Positions 62,356 through 64,000 of a stretch of DNA of 64,000 bases are shown one piece after another (the first letter of the stretch is position 1; every line of letters begins with the position of its first letter). The position numbers were made by a program, and so were the translations under genes. A model generated the notes under the pieces. The model did no database searches. It worked only from the letters and a program-made list of their open reading frames with translations, and had not been told where the DNA came from. Origin of the DNA: Flagellimonas yonaguniensis (GTDB lineage Bacteria; Bacteroidota; Bacteroidia; Flavobacteriales; Flavobacteriaceae); assembly GCF_029193885.1 (NCBI RefSeq), contig NZ_JARFVB010000005.1, positions 248,001 through 312,000 on the forward strand, read 5' to 3'.

Positions 62356-62579
62356 TGGGCTTTTGTGTTTTCATTATCAATGGCATGTAAAGGAACTGCA
62401 GCAAGGGTATGTCCAAACATTCTCAAGACCAGATTGACCTTGTCCATATTTAGATTTGTTTTCCCCTGTTCTATTTTTCGCACTACGGTAAGGGCAACAC
62501 CGGCGCGTTCAGCAAATTCTTCTTGCGTCAGGTTTACCTCGTTCCTACGGGACTTGACAAACTCGGATAACTTATACAT
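62352..62579 (-). CDS. HipB-like XRE regulator
   Basis: The HTH is KLSEFVKSRRNEVNLTQEEFAERAGVALTVVRKIEQG (in pieces), the XRE type. I take the Met at 62579 (MYKLSEF), because an earlier ATG at 62588 lies inside the first palindrome. It is 75 residues and likely represses the operon at the three palindromes just upstream. It ends NENTKAQ, without a C-terminal tail that could fill the HipA pocket. Confidence 0.85.
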   Translation of the reverse strand: MYKLSEFVKSRRNEVNLTQEEFAERAGVALTVVRKIEQGKTNLNMDKVNLVLRMFGHTLAAVPLHAIDNENTKAQ

Positions 62580-62597
62580 TATATGCATTTAGATATA
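62580..62597. promoter_or_regulatory. HipB operator 1
   Basis: TATATG-CATTTA-GATATA: two six-base half sites, one mismatch, around a six-base spacer. It covers the first possible ATG of hipB. Confidence 0.65.
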
Positions 62598-62619
62598 AAA
62601 CGCGTCAAATATATTAAAT

Positions 62620-62637
62620 TATATGCAAAAACATATA
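62620..62637. promoter_or_regulatory. HipB operator 2
   Basis: TATATG-CAAAAA-CATATA, perfect half sites with six-base spacer, exactly 40 bases from operator 1. Confidence 0.7.
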
Positions 62638-62659
62638 AAAAAGTATTTTTTAATAATAT

Positions 62660-62677
62660 TATATGCTTTTACATATA
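62660..62677. promoter_or_regulatory. HipB operator 3
   Basis: TATATG-CTTTTA-CATATA, perfect half sites with six-base spacer, exactly 40 bases from operator 2. Confidence 0.7.
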
Positions 62678-63101
62678 AAATAATTATTGCCCATTGGGTT
62701 CATAGTACGGCTCAAATTCAAACTCTATCAAAATGAATTTCATTTGATCAACCAAAAAGTTATCAAAAATGATTGATTTTCTTAATTTTTTTACACCCCT
62801 ATTACACCTCAAACTCTGGAAAGTCCTATAAAACAAGGAAAAGTATATATTGCATCGGGAAGTAACTTCTTATCATTTGATGTATTTGTCAACTCATTAC
62901 AATATGAAATTCAAGTATTGCCAATGACACCTAGGTTGATTTTCACTATGATCCATACAACAAGGTAAACAAGCTTCGTCATTGCTATTTCAGCCTACAA
63001 AGAGCCCTAAAATGTTGAGCTATCAACTCAAATATGAGTATCTTTCTGGAAAATAATCAACCCCCACTTTTTATGGGAGACCAAAATGAAAAGTAACACG
63101 T
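62678..63101. other. Intergenic region across the right junction of the element
   Basis: This region holds no gene I can support. It contains the displaced mnmE end at 62851 and, after it, host DNA that leads to the peptidase gene. AT-rich, with no clear terminator. Confidence 0.5.
62851..62865 (+). repeat. Right attachment site: displaced mnmE 3' end
   Basis: TGCATCGGGAAGTAA also codes for Cys-Ile-Gly-Lys-stop and shares its first eight bases with the mnmE end at 52436. The changes (GGC/GGG, AAA/AAG, TAG/TAA) are all synonymous, as if it once was the end of a functional mnmE. Confidence 0.7.
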
Positions 63102-64000
63102 ATGAAAGAATTCAGATTTAGCAAAAAAGGGATGCTTTGGTCCCTTTGTTTTATTATGGCCAGTATACAATTGATGGCCCAGGAAACTGTACAAAAGGAC
63201 AATCAGTCCAAGTTTAGTTCCTTTATGTATCGGCAAGGTTCGGTGTACCGTTCCGCCTCTGGAAAACCAGGTCCAAAGTATTGGCAAAATGCCGCCGATT
63301 ACACGATTAATGCCACCTTGAACGAAGACACGGATGTATTACAGGGAACCATCGTAATCAACTATACCAACAACAGTCCTGAGGCTTTGGATTTTGTTTG
63401 GATGTCCTTGGAACAAAATAGGTTCACAGAAACATCAAGAGGTACCTTGACCACCCCGATTGGTGGCAACCGATATGCCGGTGACACGGATGGCGGTTAT
63501 ACCATTTCCAACCTTAAGGCAAAAACAGGCAGAAGAGGCAGTGTTTCTTCAAAACACCTGATTACCGATACCCGAATGCAGGTATTCCTAAATCAACCCA
63601 TACCTGCCAACGGAGGAACAGCTGAAATTTCCATGGATTTTTCATTTAAGATACCTGAGAGCGGTATGGATAGAATGGGACAACAGGAGACTAAAGAGGG
63701 TACCATCTATTCCTTGGCCCAATGGTATCCCAAAATGTTGGTATTCGATGATGTGAAGGGTTGGAATATTGAGCCCTATTTGGGAGCTGGTGAGTTTTAT
63801 CTGGAATATGGCGATTTTGATTACAGCATTACGGTTCCCTATGATCACATTGTGGTCGGTTCAGGAGAACTTGTGAATAAAAGAGAGGTGTTGACATCCC
63901 AACAGTTAAATCGCTGGGACAGTGCTTCCAAAAGCGATGAAACCGTATACATCATTACCCCTGAGGAAGTGAACAATCCATCGGTCACCCGTCCCGTTCA
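63102..64000 (+). CDS. M1-family metallopeptidase, N-terminal part
   Basis: A signal peptide (LWSLCFIMASIQLMAQE) is followed by the N-terminal domain of gluzincin aminopeptidases: YTINATLNEDTDVLQGTIVI, PEALDFVWMSLEQNRF and SLAQWYPKMLVFDDVKGWN. The zinc site HExxH lies beyond the window end. The frame is open to the last base. Exported M1 peptidases in Bacteroidetes degrade peptides outside the cytoplasm. It lies just right of the mnmE element and probably followed mnmE before insertion. Confidence 0.85.
   Translation, partial: MKEFRFSKKGMLWSLCFIMASIQLMAQETVQKDNQSKFSSFMYRQGSVYRSASGKPGPKYWQNAADYTINATLNEDTDVLQGTIVINYTNNSPEALDFVWMSLEQNRFTETSRGTLTTPIGGNRYAGDTDGGYTISNLKAKTGRRGSVSSKHLITDTRMQVFLNQPIPANGGTAEISMDFSFKIPESGMDRMGQQETKEGTIYSLAQWYPKMLVFDDVKGWNIEPYLGAGEFYLEYGDFDYSITVPYDHIVVGSGELVNKREVLTSQQLNRWDSASKSDETVYIITPEEVNNPSVTRPV

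Larger units (their letters stand above)
52436..62865. mobile_element. Compact 10.4-kb integrative element in mnmE
   Basis: It is bordered by two copies of the mnmE 3' end in direct orientation, TGCATCGG being exactly shared. Inside are integrase, excisionase-like, primase-helicase and primase genes, an orphan mobilization gene, RadC, SSB, and several toxin-antitoxin genes. No relaxase, coupling protein or conjugation gene is present, so it must use another element's transfer system, if it moves at all. Confidence 0.75.

Overview
The window is AT-rich DNA from a marine-type member of the Bacteroidetes, most likely family Flavobacteriaceae. The evidence is the gliding genes gldF and gldG, lipoproteins with short signal peptides, a fused RND-TolC efflux gene, BfmA-type mobilization, HipA split over two genes, and TAnnTTTG-like promoter elements. 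No taxonomic marker is complete enough to name a genus. REGION 1 (1-31.5 kb) is an integrated heavy-metal island. Its integrase (30.1-31.3 kb) lies beside a lone tRNA-Met(CAT) 3' half at 31491-31532, which I read as the island's right attachment site; the left end and the intact tRNA should lie left of the window. From left to right the island carries a phospholipase D C-terminus, a flavin-binding protein, and a mer-like region. That region holds an ArsR operon with MerTP, a reductase without MerA's terminal cysteines, a methyltransferase and a GDCCVxC protein; a CsoR regulator with its own terminator; and a thioredoxin-outer membrane protein-HMA-MerT-NHL operon. Next come a frameshifted porin with a Rieske and a di-haem protein, a stress protein, several broken genes, and a long leftward transport block: CaCA exchanger (interrupted), two CDF-type transporters, Lpd, Fur, a P1B-4 ATPase, two SpoIIAA-like proteins around a membrane AlbA_2 protein, a second Fur, a PII-like protein, and a CzcB/CzcA-TolC pump. 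The island is partly decaying: at least five genes are frameshifted, stopped or truncated. REGION 2 (31.6-52.45 kb) is ordinary chromosome: a CBS/nucleotidyltransferase protein and exonuclease; an acetate cluster (acs, receiver, SSS-histidine kinase, acetate-type symporter with DUF4212 subunit, porin, InsA-like DNA-binding protein); purC, phoH, a SAM hydrolase, gldF, gldG, dnaN and mnmE. REGION 3 (52.4-62.9 kb) is a second, compact element of about 10.4 kb inserted into the 3' end of mnmE. The last codons of mnmE (Cys-Ile-Gly-Lys-stop, 52436-52450) recur in direct orientation at 62851-62865 with synonymous differences, as expected if the displaced native end sits at the far junction. The element has an integrase, an excisionase-like protein, a primase-helicase, a TOPRIM primase, an orphan BfmA mobilization protein without relaxase, RadC, SSB, two ParDE modules in an array whose genes are each followed by a shared repeat, and a HipB-HipS-HipT-like tripartite toxin-antitoxin behind three palindromes spaced exactly 40 bp apart. 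REGION 4 (63.1 kb to the end) is the start of an M1-family metallopeptidase.
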